From: RGIG1918 sp964570895
GTDB lineage: Bacteria > Cyanobacteriota > Vampirovibrionia > Gastranaerophilales > Gastranaerophilaceae
Reading direction: 5' to 3'
DNA length: 64,000 nt
Assembly: GCA_964570895.1 (NCBI GenBank)
Contig: CAZMZD010000005.1
Coordinates: 1 to 64,000 of the forward strand
Shown here: one piece after another, positions 26,361-33,885 of the stretch
How the letters are laid out: each line of letters opens with the position of its first letter
Position numbering within the stretch: position 1 is the stretch's first letter
The notes under the pieces: generated by a model
Databases searched by the model: none
What the model was told of the DNA's origin: nothing
Seen by the model: the letters and a program-made list of their open reading frames with translations, nothing else
Translations under genes and position numbers: made by a program

Positions 26361-26392
26361 GGCAATTATTTTTCAAAAATTAACTTTATTAA
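26361..26392 (+). promoter_or_regulatory. GGCAATT-class promoter-like block, copy 2
   Basis: GGCAATTATTTTTC at 26361, with CTTTATTAAAC downstream; the -10-like TATTAA is at 26387-26392. GGATA, near the inferred start, begins exactly 37 nt after the first G. The copies at 27736 and 49935 show the same 37-nt distance. It sits 63 nt before the ATG. Confidence 0.6.
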
Positions 26393-26423
26393 ACTACGGA
26401 TATTAATTAAGGAGTTATATTTT

Positions 26424-27188
26424 ATGCAAAATGTTAGTCTGCAACCAAACGTTGAGGCACTTCAAGCTCAACAAGGCGCGCAACAAATAGCGGACACTTC
26501 CTTGTTTGCAAACCAAAATGCAAATTTAGAAGCAACCCCTCAGGCTGATACTTTAGAATTATCAACCCAAGAACAACCTAAAAAGAGCAAAAAGGGCTTA
26601 TTGATTAAATTAGGCGTTGCGGTGGCAGCAGCTGCAGCGGTGGGTATCGGCATTAAAACAGGCAAAATAAAAAATCCGTTCAAGAAAAACGATATTGTAA
26701 AAGTTGCAGATGACGTGGAAGATATTGCAGAAAAAGGAAAAGAAGCAGCTAAAGATATTGTAAACAAAGGAAAAGGGGCAGCAGAAGATGTTGCAAATAA
26801 AGGAGAAGAAATAGTCAAAATGGCTACTCCTGAAAAACCTCAAGTTTATAAAGTTTTAGGTAAAAGAATTAAATCGTATCAAAATGAAGGCAAAAAAGTG
26901 ATTAGCAAAAATGCATACAAAGAAAATTTGAAAATGATTAAGCAACTAGATTCAAAAGTTGTTAAAAGAATGTCGGATGATACTTTGAAAACCTTATTAT
27001 TTAATACTCCGTGCCAAATAAAGCAAGAATCACTTGATGTAATTAAAAAGTTTACTCCTGAACAAATGACAAACATTATGAATAATGAGCTTGGTCCAGA
27101 GTCGCTTACAAATTTATTGCTGGGGCGCTTTAATTTATCAAGCGATTTTGCGGATTTAACAAAATGCTTGGAAAGATTTGCAAAATAA
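26424..27188 (+). CDS. Membrane-anchored protein, paralogue A (MQNV...ALQAQQ family)
   Basis: 254 residues. Residues 1-22 (MQNVSLQPNVEALQAQQGAQ) and the stretch up to a membrane helix at about 59-79 (GLLIKLGVAVAAAAAVGIGI) match the protein at 27799. The remainder differs. Residues 95-135 hold imperfect repeats (AEKGKEAAKDIVNKGKGAAE) that are helical and charged. The C-terminal 100 residues are helical with no recognised domain. ATG 26424 is chosen because AAGGAG lies 10 nt upstream and the paralogue begins at the equivalent Met, although the frame is open to 26319. Function unknown; the C-terminus is probably exposed on one side of the inner membrane. Confidence 0.78.
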   Translation: MQNVSLQPNVEALQAQQGAQQIADTSLFANQNANLEATPQADTLELSTQEQPKKSKKGLLIKLGVAVAAAAAVGIGIKTGKIKNPFKKNDIVKVADDVEDIAEKGKEAAKDIVNKGKGAAEDVANKGEEIVKMATPEKPQVYKVLGKRIKSYQNEGKKVISKNAYKENLKMIKQLDSKVVKRMSDDTLKTLLFNTPCQIKQESLDVIKKFTPEQMTNIMNNELGPESLTNLLLGRFNLSSDFADLTKCLERFAK

Positions 27189-27211
27189 TATCCAAAAAAC
27201 AATATAACTTC

Positions 27212-27240
27212 AAAAGACAGGGTTTGCGCCCTGTCTTTTT
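27212..27240 (+). terminator. Intrinsic terminator of paralogue A
   Basis: A perfect 11-bp stem: AAAAGACAGGG (27212-27222), loop TTTGCG, CCCTGTCTTTT (27229-27239), with a T run. It lies 23 nt after the stop. Confidence 0.92.
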
Positions 27241-27267
27241 CTATAATTTTGCAAAAAAAATAAGTTG

Positions 27268-27612
27268 TAGGGCACGTTTATACACACCACATAATCATTT
27301 GTTTTGTTTTGTTTTGTTTTGTTTTGTTTTGTTTTGTTTTGTTTTGTTTTGTCAGGCAATGCATGACCTACGAGCTGCATTGCAACTAAAATATAAAAGC
27401 TGTCATCCTGAAAGCGTAGAAAATGAGGTTAAGCCGTAATTTTCAAGCTGTTCAGGATCTTATAAACCTTGAACCGCAACAAACAATGTGGAGCTTCATT
27501 AATTGGCAAGATGCTGAAACGAGTTCAGCATGACGTACTGCATTTTAGCCTGTATGTTGGGCATAACTGCCCAACAAGCTGAAGCAGGTCGTGGGTGCGT
27601 TTATACACGCCA
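27268..27612. repeat. Repeat island between the two paralogues
   Basis: In order: GTAGGGCACGTTTATACAC (27268-27286, degenerate GGTGCGT palindrome); a (GTTTT)10 microsatellite (27301-27350); the palindrome GTCAGGCAATGCATGAC (27351-27367); the 62-bp element in inverse orientation (27400-27461); the palindrome AAGATGCTGAAAC...GTTCAGCATGAC (27508-27534); and TTGGGCATAACTGCCCAA with a GGTGCGTTTATACACGCC tail (27556-27612). No ORF is supported in the 27241-27735 gap. Confidence 0.85.
27301..27350 (+). repeat. Pentanucleotide microsatellite (GTTTT)10
   Basis: Ten uninterrupted GTTTT units. Long perfect pentanucleotide tracts mutate by slippage and can cause phase variation. Here the tract lies about 110 nt after gene A's stop and about 450 nt before gene B, so an effect on expression is not obvious. 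Confidence 0.97.
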
Positions 27613-27735
27613 AATAACCTTCAAGATATCAGCTTAATTTAATTAATAAAAAGGTATAGTGCAAACCATATTTTTTAAAAATAAATCCATTTTTTGCGTA
27701 TATGCTTAACAATTTTTAATATTAGCTTCCCCTTA

Positions 27736-27767
27736 GGCAATTATTTTTTGTCAACCAACTTAATTAA
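27736..27767 (+). promoter_or_regulatory. GGCAATT-class promoter-like block, copy 3
   Basis: GGCAATTATTTTTTG at 27736, then CTTAATTAAAC (-10-like AATTAA at 27762-27767). GAATA lies 37 nt from the first G, and the ATG lies 63 nt away, as in copy 2. The copy extends the paralogy of the two genes into their control regions. Confidence 0.6.
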
Positions 27768-27798
27768 ACCGTGAATATTGTTTGAAAGGTTATCTATA

Positions 27799-28884
27799 AT
27801 GCAAAATGTTACCATACAGCCAAACATCGGGGCGCTTCAGGCTCAACAGAGTGCGCAGCAGCATCCAAACGCTCCTGTAACCAATCAAAGTATTAATCCT
27901 GATACGACCTCTCAAGAGGACATTTTGCAACTTTCAGGCAAACAACCGCCAAAGAAAAATAAAAAAGGTTTAATGATCACCCTTGGCGCATTGGCTGCCC
28001 TTGCTGTTGGTGCCGTAATTGCGCTTAAAACAGGAAAAGTTGGCAAGGATAGCCCACAAGCACTTATGAAAGAAGCGAAAGAAATGAAAAAAAGTGCCCT
28101 AAAGCTCATTGATGAAATTGATGATGATGTTATTGATAAATTGGAAACTAAAGGCACGCAGCTTATTGAACAAGCAGACGCTGACATTGTTAGGCCTTTG
28201 AAATATAGAGGTACAGATTTTTTAGACGATACTGCCAAAATACAAGAATATATTAGTGACACTTCAAACGGCTTCAAGTCTATTAAAAAAGACAATGAAG
28301 GCAATATTCTTTTTGAATTTGTAAAATCAATCAGGAATGGTGACAGTGTGGTCGAGCACACGTATTCAGGAAAAATTCAAAAAGAATTTGATGAATTTAA
28401 TGTATTCGATGATGTTGATGATATCCTTGCCTTTGCTGAAGCCAGAAGTTACAAAGGTGGTTGTTTCTCTTTAGATTCAGTTGCCTCGGCAAAAGATAAT
28501 ATTTATTGTAGTGACAGAGTGCTGCTTGATGACTTTTTTTATGGCAAAGGAATTATAAAAGAAAACGGTAAAATTGCTAAAATTGCAGATGTGGTTAATG
28601 TCAAAAAAAGTGAAGACGGTAAATATGTTCTCAATGAAATGTATGGCAAAAATTTTGATATTCTAAATTGGGCTTCGTCCTCATTTGAATTCGAAAAAGG
28701 GGTTGGTTTTGATAATGGAAAAATTGTAGAATTTGCTGATTGCACTGCAATAGACAAGGCGGGCGAGCCTTTCAAGCGCCTTGAATTAGGTGATAATGGG
28801 AAAATGATTGCGCATATAAATGATGTTAAATACATCTTGGAAGATGGCAAATGGAAAAAAGTTGCTGAACAGATGAATGGTTAA
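27799..28884 (+). CDS. Membrane-anchored protein, paralogue B (MQNV...ALQAQQ family)
   Basis: 361 residues. The N-terminus MQNVTIQPNIGALQAQQSAQ, a Gln/Pro-rich linker, the PPKKNKKGL segment and a membrane helix at about 59-79 (LMITLGALAALAVGAVIAL) match paralogue A. The rest is unrelated to A and longer. It contains several short segments of the form NGKI or DGKW with beta-strand character (ENGKIAKIADV, DNGKIVEFADC, DNGKMIAHI, EDGKWKKV), suggesting an extracytoplasmic beta-repeat domain. ATG 27799 is chosen over an upstream TTG because GAAAGGT lies 8 nt before it and it matches the paralogue. Function unknown. Confidence 0.78.
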   Translation: MQNVTIQPNIGALQAQQSAQQHPNAPVTNQSINPDTTSQEDILQLSGKQPPKKNKKGLMITLGALAALAVGAVIALKTGKVGKDSPQALMKEAKEMKKSALKLIDEIDDDVIDKLETKGTQLIEQADADIVRPLKYRGTDFLDDTAKIQEYISDTSNGFKSIKKDNEGNILFEFVKSIRNGDSVVEHTYSGKIQKEFDEFNVFDDVDDILAFAEARSYKGGCFSLDSVASAKDNIYCSDRVLLDDFFYGKGIIKENGKIAKIADVVNVKKSEDGKYVLNEMYGKNFDILNWASSSFEFEKGVGFDNGKIVEFADCTAIDKAGEPFKRLELGDNGKMIAHINDVKYILEDGKWKKVAEQMNG

Positions 28885-28910
28885 TTTCAAAAACAATATA
28901 ATTTCAAAAA

Positions 28911-28944
28911 AAGCAGGGCTTAAAACTAAACCCTACTTTTTCCT
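28911..28944 (+). terminator. Intrinsic terminator of paralogue B
   Basis: AAAAGCAGGG pairs with CCCTACTTTT (one mismatch), then TTCC. It begins about 22 nt after the stop and is part of a 62-bp sequence duplicated at 29459-29520. Confidence 0.7.
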
Positions 28945-28975
28945 TAAGCTTTATGTCTGTCAGGCAATGCCTGAC
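28914..28975 (+). repeat. 62-bp direct repeat containing a terminator (second copy 29459-29520)
   Basis: CAGGGCTTAAAACTAAACCCT, then a T run and TCCTTAAGCTTTATGTCTG, ending with the palindrome GTCAGGCAATGCCTGAC (28959-28975). The copy at 29459-29520 differs at two positions only (offset 545). The first copy terminates paralogue B on the plus strand; the second, with AAAAAGA added, can terminate ppdK on the minus strand. Confidence 0.85.
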
Positions 28976-29208
28976 CTACGAATTTATATTTTATGTTGTT
29001 GGGGTGAACCCTCAACCTACGGGCTAATTTTTCAAAATTTTTATCACTAAACAGAAAAAGCGGAGAGGTTTTGCGGTCACAACATTGGTTGCGTTCAGTG
29101 AAGCATATTTTTGTTAAATAGCTATTCGCAAAAGCTCGACTGCGATTTCTGAGATAAAAATTTGAAAAATGGCAAGAGTCAAACAAGAGCCCATGTTTCT
29201 TTCTTTTG

Positions 29209-29263
29209 CTTCGTTTTCTTTCTTTGCGTTACGGCGCTTGAGTGTCAAAGAAAGAAAACGAAG
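29209..29263. repeat. 18-bp perfect inverted repeat
   Basis: CTTCGTTTTCTTTCTTTG (29209-29226) and CAAAGAAAGAAAACGAAG (29246-29263) are exact complements separated by 19 nt. There is no T run, so it is unlikely to be a simple terminator. It lies in the middle of the 665-bp gap between paralogue B and ppdK, which otherwise holds repeats and no supported ORF. Confidence 0.85.
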
Positions 29264-29297
29264 AAGGGCAAAAATAATGTGTATTGCAATAATTGGC

Positions 29298-29359
29298 AAG
29301 ATCCTGAACAGCTCGAAAATTACGGTTTCACCTTATTTTCTACGCTTTCAGGATGACAG
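29298..29359 (+). repeat. 62-bp palindromic-ended dispersed element, copy 3
   Basis: AAGATCCTGAACAGCTCGAA to TTTCAGGATGACAG, differing at only a few positions from the copy at 180-241. It is followed by GCCTAGCAAGTACGCCCAAC, a degenerate member of the GTAGGTTGGGC family. Confidence 0.85.
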
Positions 29360-29451
29360 TTTGTGTATTTAAGTTGCCTAGCAAGTACGCCCAACCTACG
29401 TGCTGACCTACAATTGCCGTGCTTTTAAAATGACAGCTTATATTAATTATT

Positions 29452-29485
29452 AAAAAGACAGGGCTTAAAACTAAACCCTGCCTTT
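29452..29485 (-). terminator. Probable terminator of ppdK
   Basis: Read on the minus strand, AAGGCAGGG pairs with CCCTGTCTT (one mismatch), followed by TTTTTAATAA. It lies about 65 nt after the ppdK stop and overlaps the second copy of the 62-bp repeat. Confidence 0.65.
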
Positions 29486-29549
29486 TCCTTAAGCTTTATG
29501 TCTGTCAGGCAATGCCTGACTACGATTGCTTTGTATCTGCCGCGGTATG

Positions 29550-32201
29550 TTATTTATTTTCCAAAACCGCTTGAGCTGCTGCAAGTTTTGCTTGAGGAAC
29601 TCTGAATGGTGAGCATGAAACATAATCCAAGCCGATTTTGTGGCTGAATTTAACTGAATCAGGGTCGCCACCGTGTTCGCCGCAAACGCCGCCGAGCAAT
29701 TTAGCATTAACTGACTTACCTTTTGCCATTGCCATTTCGATTAATTGACCAACGCCTTTTGTATCAAGTGTGACAAATGGGTTAGAAGGCAAGATTTTTT
29801 GTTCAACATAGTTTTTCAAGAATTTGCCTTCAGCGTCATCTCTTGAATAGCCGAATGTCATTTGAGTTAAGTCGTTTGTGCCGAATGAGAAAAATTCTGC
29901 ATATTCTGCAATTTCATCAGCTGTGAGCGCTGCACGAGGAATTTCAATCATTGTGCCAAATTTATACTCAACTTTAATGCCTTTTTCTGCCATAACAAGG
30001 TCAGCCACTTTAACTAAAACATCTTTTGCTGTTTTAAGTTCGTTAACATGCCCGATAAGCGGAATCATAATGTATGGTTTAACTTTGTAGCCTTCTTTTG
30101 CTAAATCACAGCAAGCTTCAAAAATTGCTCTAACTTGCATTTCGTTGATTTCAGGATAAGTTAAACCCAATCTGCAACCACGAAGCCCCATCATTGGGTT
30201 AGATTCAGACAAGCTTTCAACAATTTCAAGCATTTTTTCATCTTCTGTATAGTCTTGTTTAAGCGCTTTTTTAGTTGCAACTTTTTCAACAAGTTCCATT
30301 TTAGAAGGTAAAAATTCGTGAAGTGGTGGGTCTAGAAGACGAACTGTGAGCGGTTTGTCGCCCAATGCTTTGAACATTGCATAGAAGTCTGCATATTGCA
30401 TTGGAAGAAGTTTTGCAAGAGCTTCTTTTCTTGCTTCTGTTGTTCCTGCAATAATCATTTTTTGAACCCAAGGAAGTCTGTCAGGGTCCATAAACATGTG
30501 TTCTGTTCTGCAAAGCCCAACGCCTTCTGCGCCGAATTTAAGAGCATTTTCAATGTCTTTTGGAGTGTCTGCGTTAGCTTCAACTGTCATTGTTCTAATT
30601 TCGTCAACCCAAGTGAAGAATTTTTCGAAATCTGAGTCAATACCAGCTTCAACTAATTCAATAGCGCCTTCCATAACTTCGCCTGTGCCACCATCAAGAG
30701 AAATGACATCGTCTTTGTGGAACACTGTGCCGTCTGCGCAAGTGATTGTTTCAGCTTTAAGGTCAATTGTTAAGTCTTCGCAACCTGAAACGCAAGGTTT
30801 GCCCATGCCTTTTGCAACAACTGCTGCGTGAGATGTTGCGCCACCGCGAAGAGTCAAAACGCCTTGAGCAACTGCCATACCGTGAATGTCATCCGGACAA
30901 GTTTCAATACGAACCAAGATAACTTTTTCACCTGCTTCGCCGCGAGCTGCTGCTTCTTCAGTGTCAAATACAATTTTACCAACTGCAGCCCCAGGAGAAG
31001 CGTTTACGCCTTTTGAAACTTTGTGAGCGTGCTTAACAGCTGCCGGGTTGAAGCAAGGAAGTAAAACTTGGTAAACTGAATATGGGTCAACAAGTTTAAC
31101 TGCTTCTTCTTTCGTAATAACGCCTTCTTCGAACATATCAACAGCAATTTTGATAGCAGCTTTAGCTGTTCTTTTGCCGTTTCTTGTTTGAAGAATCCAA
31201 AGTTTTCCTCTTTCAATTGTAAATTCCATATCTTGAACATCGTGATATCCGCGTTCAAGTTGTTTTGCAATTGTTACATATTGTTTGTAAAGTTCCGGCA
31301 TATCAGTTTCAAGTTCGCTGATTTGTTTTGGAGTTCTGATACCGGCAACAACGTCTTCGCCTTGTGCGTTGATTAAATATTCACCGTAGAATTTGTTTTC
31401 GCCTGTTGCAGGGTTTCTTGTGAAAGATACGCCTGTTGCAGAGTCGTCGCCCATGTTTCCGAATACCATTGTTTGAACGTTAACAGCGGTACCGAAATTG
31501 TGGTCAATTTTATTCATATTTCTGTATGCAACTGCACGAGGAATATTCCAAGAACGGAACACTGCTTCAATTGCTTCTTGAAGTTGAACGTATGGGTCTT
31601 GCGGGAATTCTTTACCTGTCACTTCTTTAATAACATTTTTGTAAGCAGGAATTAAAGATTTCAAACCTTCAACTGAAATTTCAGTGTCTTCTTTAACGCC
31701 TTCACGTTCTTTAACTCTTTCAAGTTCAGATTCAAAATATTTTTGTCTGTCCATTTCCCAAGCAACAGAACCGAACATTGTTAAGAAACGACGGTAACTG
31801 TCATAGCAGAAACGTGGGTTATTTGTTAATTTAACCATTGCTTCAACTGTTTCATCGTTTAAACCAAGGTTCAAGATTGTTTCCATCATCCCTGGCATAG
31901 AAACTCTTGCACCGGATCTAACTGAAACAAGAAGTGGATTTTCTAAACTTCCGAATTTTTTACCCGTAACAGCTTCAACGTCTTTTAAAGCTTCTCTAAC
32001 TTCGTCCATCACGCCATCAGGCATTTTGTTTCCGTTATTGATGTATTCCATACAAGTTTCAGTTGTAATGGTCAAACCTGGGGGAACGGGTAACCCTAAA
32101 TTTGTCATCTCAGCAAGGTTTGCGCCTTTGCCACCTAAAAGGTTACGTAGAGAGGCATCGCCTTCCTTGAATAACCACACTCTTTTTGTTGCTGTTTGCA
32201 T
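29550..32201 (-). CDS. ppdK: Pyruvate, phosphate dikinase
   Basis: 883 residues, the normal length. PPDK interconverts pyruvate + ATP + Pi and phosphoenolpyruvate + AMP + PPi in the cytosol. In fermenters it often runs in the glycolytic, ATP-yielding direction. The N-terminal ATP-grasp domain begins RVWLFKEGDASLRNLLGGKG. The swivelling phosphohistidine domain has GGATSHAAVVA, and the C-terminal PEP-binding barrel ends with GGVCGEHGGDP containing the catalytic Cys. GAAGGAG lies 11 nt before the ATG. The start region is partly copied as an inverted sequence at 32270-32296. Monocistronic. Confidence 0.97.
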   Translation of the reverse strand: MQTATKRVWLFKEGDASLRNLLGGKGANLAEMTNLGLPVPPGLTITTETCMEYINNGNKMPDGVMDEVREALKDVEAVTGKKFGSLENPLLVSVRSGARVSMPGMMETILNLGLNDETVEAMVKLTNNPRFCYDSYRRFLTMFGSVAWEMDRQKYFESELERVKEREGVKEDTEISVEGLKSLIPAYKNVIKEVTGKEFPQDPYVQLQEAIEAVFRSWNIPRAVAYRNMNKIDHNFGTAVNVQTMVFGNMGDDSATGVSFTRNPATGENKFYGEYLINAQGEDVVAGIRTPKQISELETDMPELYKQYVTIAKQLERGYHDVQDMEFTIERGKLWILQTRNGKRTAKAAIKIAVDMFEEGVITKEEAVKLVDPYSVYQVLLPCFNPAAVKHAHKVSKGVNASPGAAVGKIVFDTEEAAARGEAGEKVILVRIETCPDDIHGMAVAQGVLTLRGGATSHAAVVAKGMGKPCVSGCEDLTIDLKAETITCADGTVFHKDDVISLDGGTGEVMEGAIELVEAGIDSDFEKFFTWVDEIRTMTVEANADTPKDIENALKFGAEGVGLCRTEHMFMDPDRLPWVQKMIIAGTTEARKEALAKLLPMQYADFYAMFKALGDKPLTVRLLDPPLHEFLPSKMELVEKVATKKALKQDYTEDEKMLEIVESLSESNPMMGLRGCRLGLTYPEINEMQVRAIFEACCDLAKEGYKVKPYIMIPLIGHVNELKTAKDVLVKVADLVMAEKGIKVEYKFGTMIEIPRAALTADEIAEYAEFFSFGTNDLTQMTFGYSRDDAEGKFLKNYVEQKILPSNPFVTLDTKGVGQLIEMAMAKGKSVNAKLLGGVCGEHGGDPDSVKFSHKIGLDYVSCSPFRVPQAKLAAAQAVLENK

Positions 32202-32212
32202 AAAGTGTTTAC

Positions 32213-32296
32213 TCCTTCTCTATTTAAGTATTAGTACCTATTATGCTGAAAATTCTAACATAAGCACACCACTTATGCAAATTAAATAGAGAAGGA
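32213..32296. repeat. 15-bp inverted repeat flanking the ppdK promoter region
   Basis: TCCTTCTCTATTTAA (32213-32227) contains the ppdK ribosome site; its exact reverse complement is at 32282-32296. A second pair, TTTGCATAAAGTG (32195-32207, over the start codon) and CACTTATGCAAA (32270-32281), is also complementary apart from one extra base. The two modules are in swapped order in the second copy. Confidence 0.8.
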
Positions 32297-32329
32297 TTTA
32301 TAACTAAAGTTGGGTGGTTTTTATAATGC

Positions 32330-32935
32330 TTACCATCTGTCTATTCCTAAATATTTCATGGTTCTATTTTGAATTGTTGTGTAATTTCTGCTTATTCTCA
32401 CTTTTCCGTCATTCTGAATAAACACGTTTATTGTATCGTAGGCTTTTGCCTCATCTCGAGAATCCCAAAGCTCCACGGAAGCGTTTTCGATCGTTGTTTT
32501 TGTAGGACCGTCTGACCCGTTTAAGTCAACAAAAATTCTTGCAGTACAGCCTATTTTATTAGTTTTTGTGCTGCTAGAGCCACATCCGGCTCCTTGATGA
32601 AGCCAATATACCATTCCATCCGGTGTTTGCATAACAAGAGTGTCGGTTTCATTATCTCTTTTGATTGCTTTAAGTGTATTTGTTCCATCTTCTTCGCCAT
32701 CTAAAAGCCATTGTAAGAGTCCAACGCCCATATCCCCAGGGCCAATGGGCACCGTTGCAATTTTGAGGTCAATTGCGTTTTGTATTGTTGATTGTGCCTT
32801 TTTAGCAAGTGTTGAAAATTTCTTTTCGCTCGACTGTTGCATAATGGCAGGAATTGTGACCGCCGCTATAACGCCAATTATCGCAAGCACTAAAAGTACT
32901 TCCGCCAAAGTAAAAGCTTGTTTTTTATTTTTCAT
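32330..32935 (-). CDS. Type IV pilin-like / pseudopilin protein
   Basis: 201 residues. The N-terminus KNKKQAFTLAEVLLVLAIIG is a class III prepilin signal: a short basic leader, then FTLAE with Glu5 and a hydrophobic helix. Cleavage and N-methylation by PilD would occur before Phe. The residue before the site is Ala instead of the usual Gly, as in many proteins of this lineage. The C-terminal globular part has a Cys pair (GCGSSSTKTNKIGC) that may form a disulfide. No other pilus genes adjoin it, so it is an orphan pilin of unknown assembly system. Confidence 0.85.
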   Translation of the reverse strand: MKNKKQAFTLAEVLLVLAIIGVIAAVTIPAIMQQSSEKKFSTLAKKAQSTIQNAIDLKIATVPIGPGDMGVGLLQWLLDGEEDGTNTLKAIKRDNETDTLVMQTPDGMVYWLHQGAGCGSSSTKTNKIGCTARIFVDLNGSDGPTKTTIENASVELWDSRDEAKAYDTINVFIQNDGKVRISRNYTTIQNRTMKYLGIDRW

Positions 32936-32988
32936 AAAAATACTATCCTATACCTATAAACTAATTATAACTTATGTCTTCTATGGTT

Positions 32989-33879
32989 TCAATTGTTTAA
33001 AATGTTGTATGTTTTTTCATTTTCAGGAGTTTTTATGCCGTATTTTTTGCCAAGTTTTATGATGGTTCCCGCAAAAAGCTCCACTTCTGTTTTATGCCCT
33101 GAAAGTACGTCTTGTAACATTGAAGTTTGTGCGTTGTCATTTTGCCCTAAAATCACATCAAATGCGCCATTTAGCTCTTCCTTTTTTAAATTTATGCCAT
33201 GCGCTATGGATACTTCAATCACTTCTTCCATAAGCTTTTTAATTTTTAAAAGTAGCTCGGGCGAGCTTTTAATTTTCCCGTAGTCTGCTCTATATGCTCC
33301 GCTTGCTTGATTAACGCCAACGTTAAGCATAAGTTTTTTCCAAAGTTCATAGTTAATATTATCTGAAATTTTGTGCGGAATATTATGTGCTTTAAATAGA
33401 TTGCACACCTTGTCAAGAACGGTTTTTCCTTTTTTATTTTCTGCGCCAAGCACAATATCCCCAATTTTATGATATGTGATTGAATTACCTTTTCGCATGC
33501 TTGCAGCGCCCACATAAAAACTTTTTAAAATGTTTGCGCTTGGGTATTTTTCTTGCAATTTTTCTTCGCTTTCAATTCCATTTAAAAGGCTTAAAATAAC
33601 AGTGTTTTCGTCTATAAAATTTTTAATGTTATCAAGCGCAAATTGAAAACCTGAATTTTTAGTTGAGATAATAATTAAATCCGCCTTAAAACTTTTTTCA
33701 TCAGGCGTTATGTATGAAAAATCATAACGGCAAGAATTAATCACCCTGCCTTCATTTTTGTAGCGAGCAAGCCTTTTTTTATCCACTAAAATTTTAAGGT
33801 TAACGCGCGCCGTATCTTTAAATATTTTTGCGTATATTGAGCCTATTGCACCAAGGCCCACAATTAAAACATTTTCCAT
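32989..33879 (-). CDS. panE: Ketopantoate reductase family protein (PanE/ApbA-like)
   Basis: 296 residues, typical. The family reduces 2-ketopantoate to pantoate with NADPH in pantothenate synthesis. The Rossmann motif is VLIVGLGAIGS (GxGxxG), and the C-terminal helical domain has ELWKKLMLNVGVNQASG, with the catalytic Lys and the Asn conserved in the family. The adenosine-phosphate-binding region (ILVDKKRLARYK) fits NADPH. There is no Shine-Dalgarno; the extended -10 TGAGATAAT ends 6 nt before the ATG. Other PanE-like reductases exist, so the substrate is not certain. Divergent from rimP-nusA. Confidence 0.8.
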   Translation of the reverse strand: MENVLIVGLGAIGSIYAKIFKDTARVNLKILVDKKRLARYKNEGRVINSCRYDFSYITPDEKSFKADLIIISTKNSGFQFALDNIKNFIDENTVILSLLNGIESEEKLQEKYPSANILKSFYVGAASMRKGNSITYHKIGDIVLGAENKKGKTVLDKVCNLFKAHNIPHKISDNINYELWKKLMLNVGVNQASGAYRADYGKIKSSPELLLKIKKLMEEVIEVSIAHGINLKKEELNGAFDVILGQNDNAQTSMLQDVLSGHKTEVELFAGTIIKLGKKYGIKTPENEKTYNILNN

Positions 33880-33885
33880 TTTTTT

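Noticed and set aside
26319..26423. Upstream extension of paralogue A by 35 residues
   Set aside because: It runs through the promoter block; AAGGAG before 26424 and the paralogue's start fix the shorter form.
27301..27350. CRISPR array
   Set aside because: The units are 5-bp perfect tandem repeats with no spacers; no cas gene is present in the window.
27778..27798. TTG start seven codons before paralogue B's ATG
   Set aside because: GAAAGGT is correctly placed for ATG 27799, and paralogue A starts at the equivalent Met.
29114..29299. Short minus-strand ORFs in the gap before ppdK
   Set aside because: Low-complexity, overlapping the 18-bp inverted repeat, without ribosome sites.
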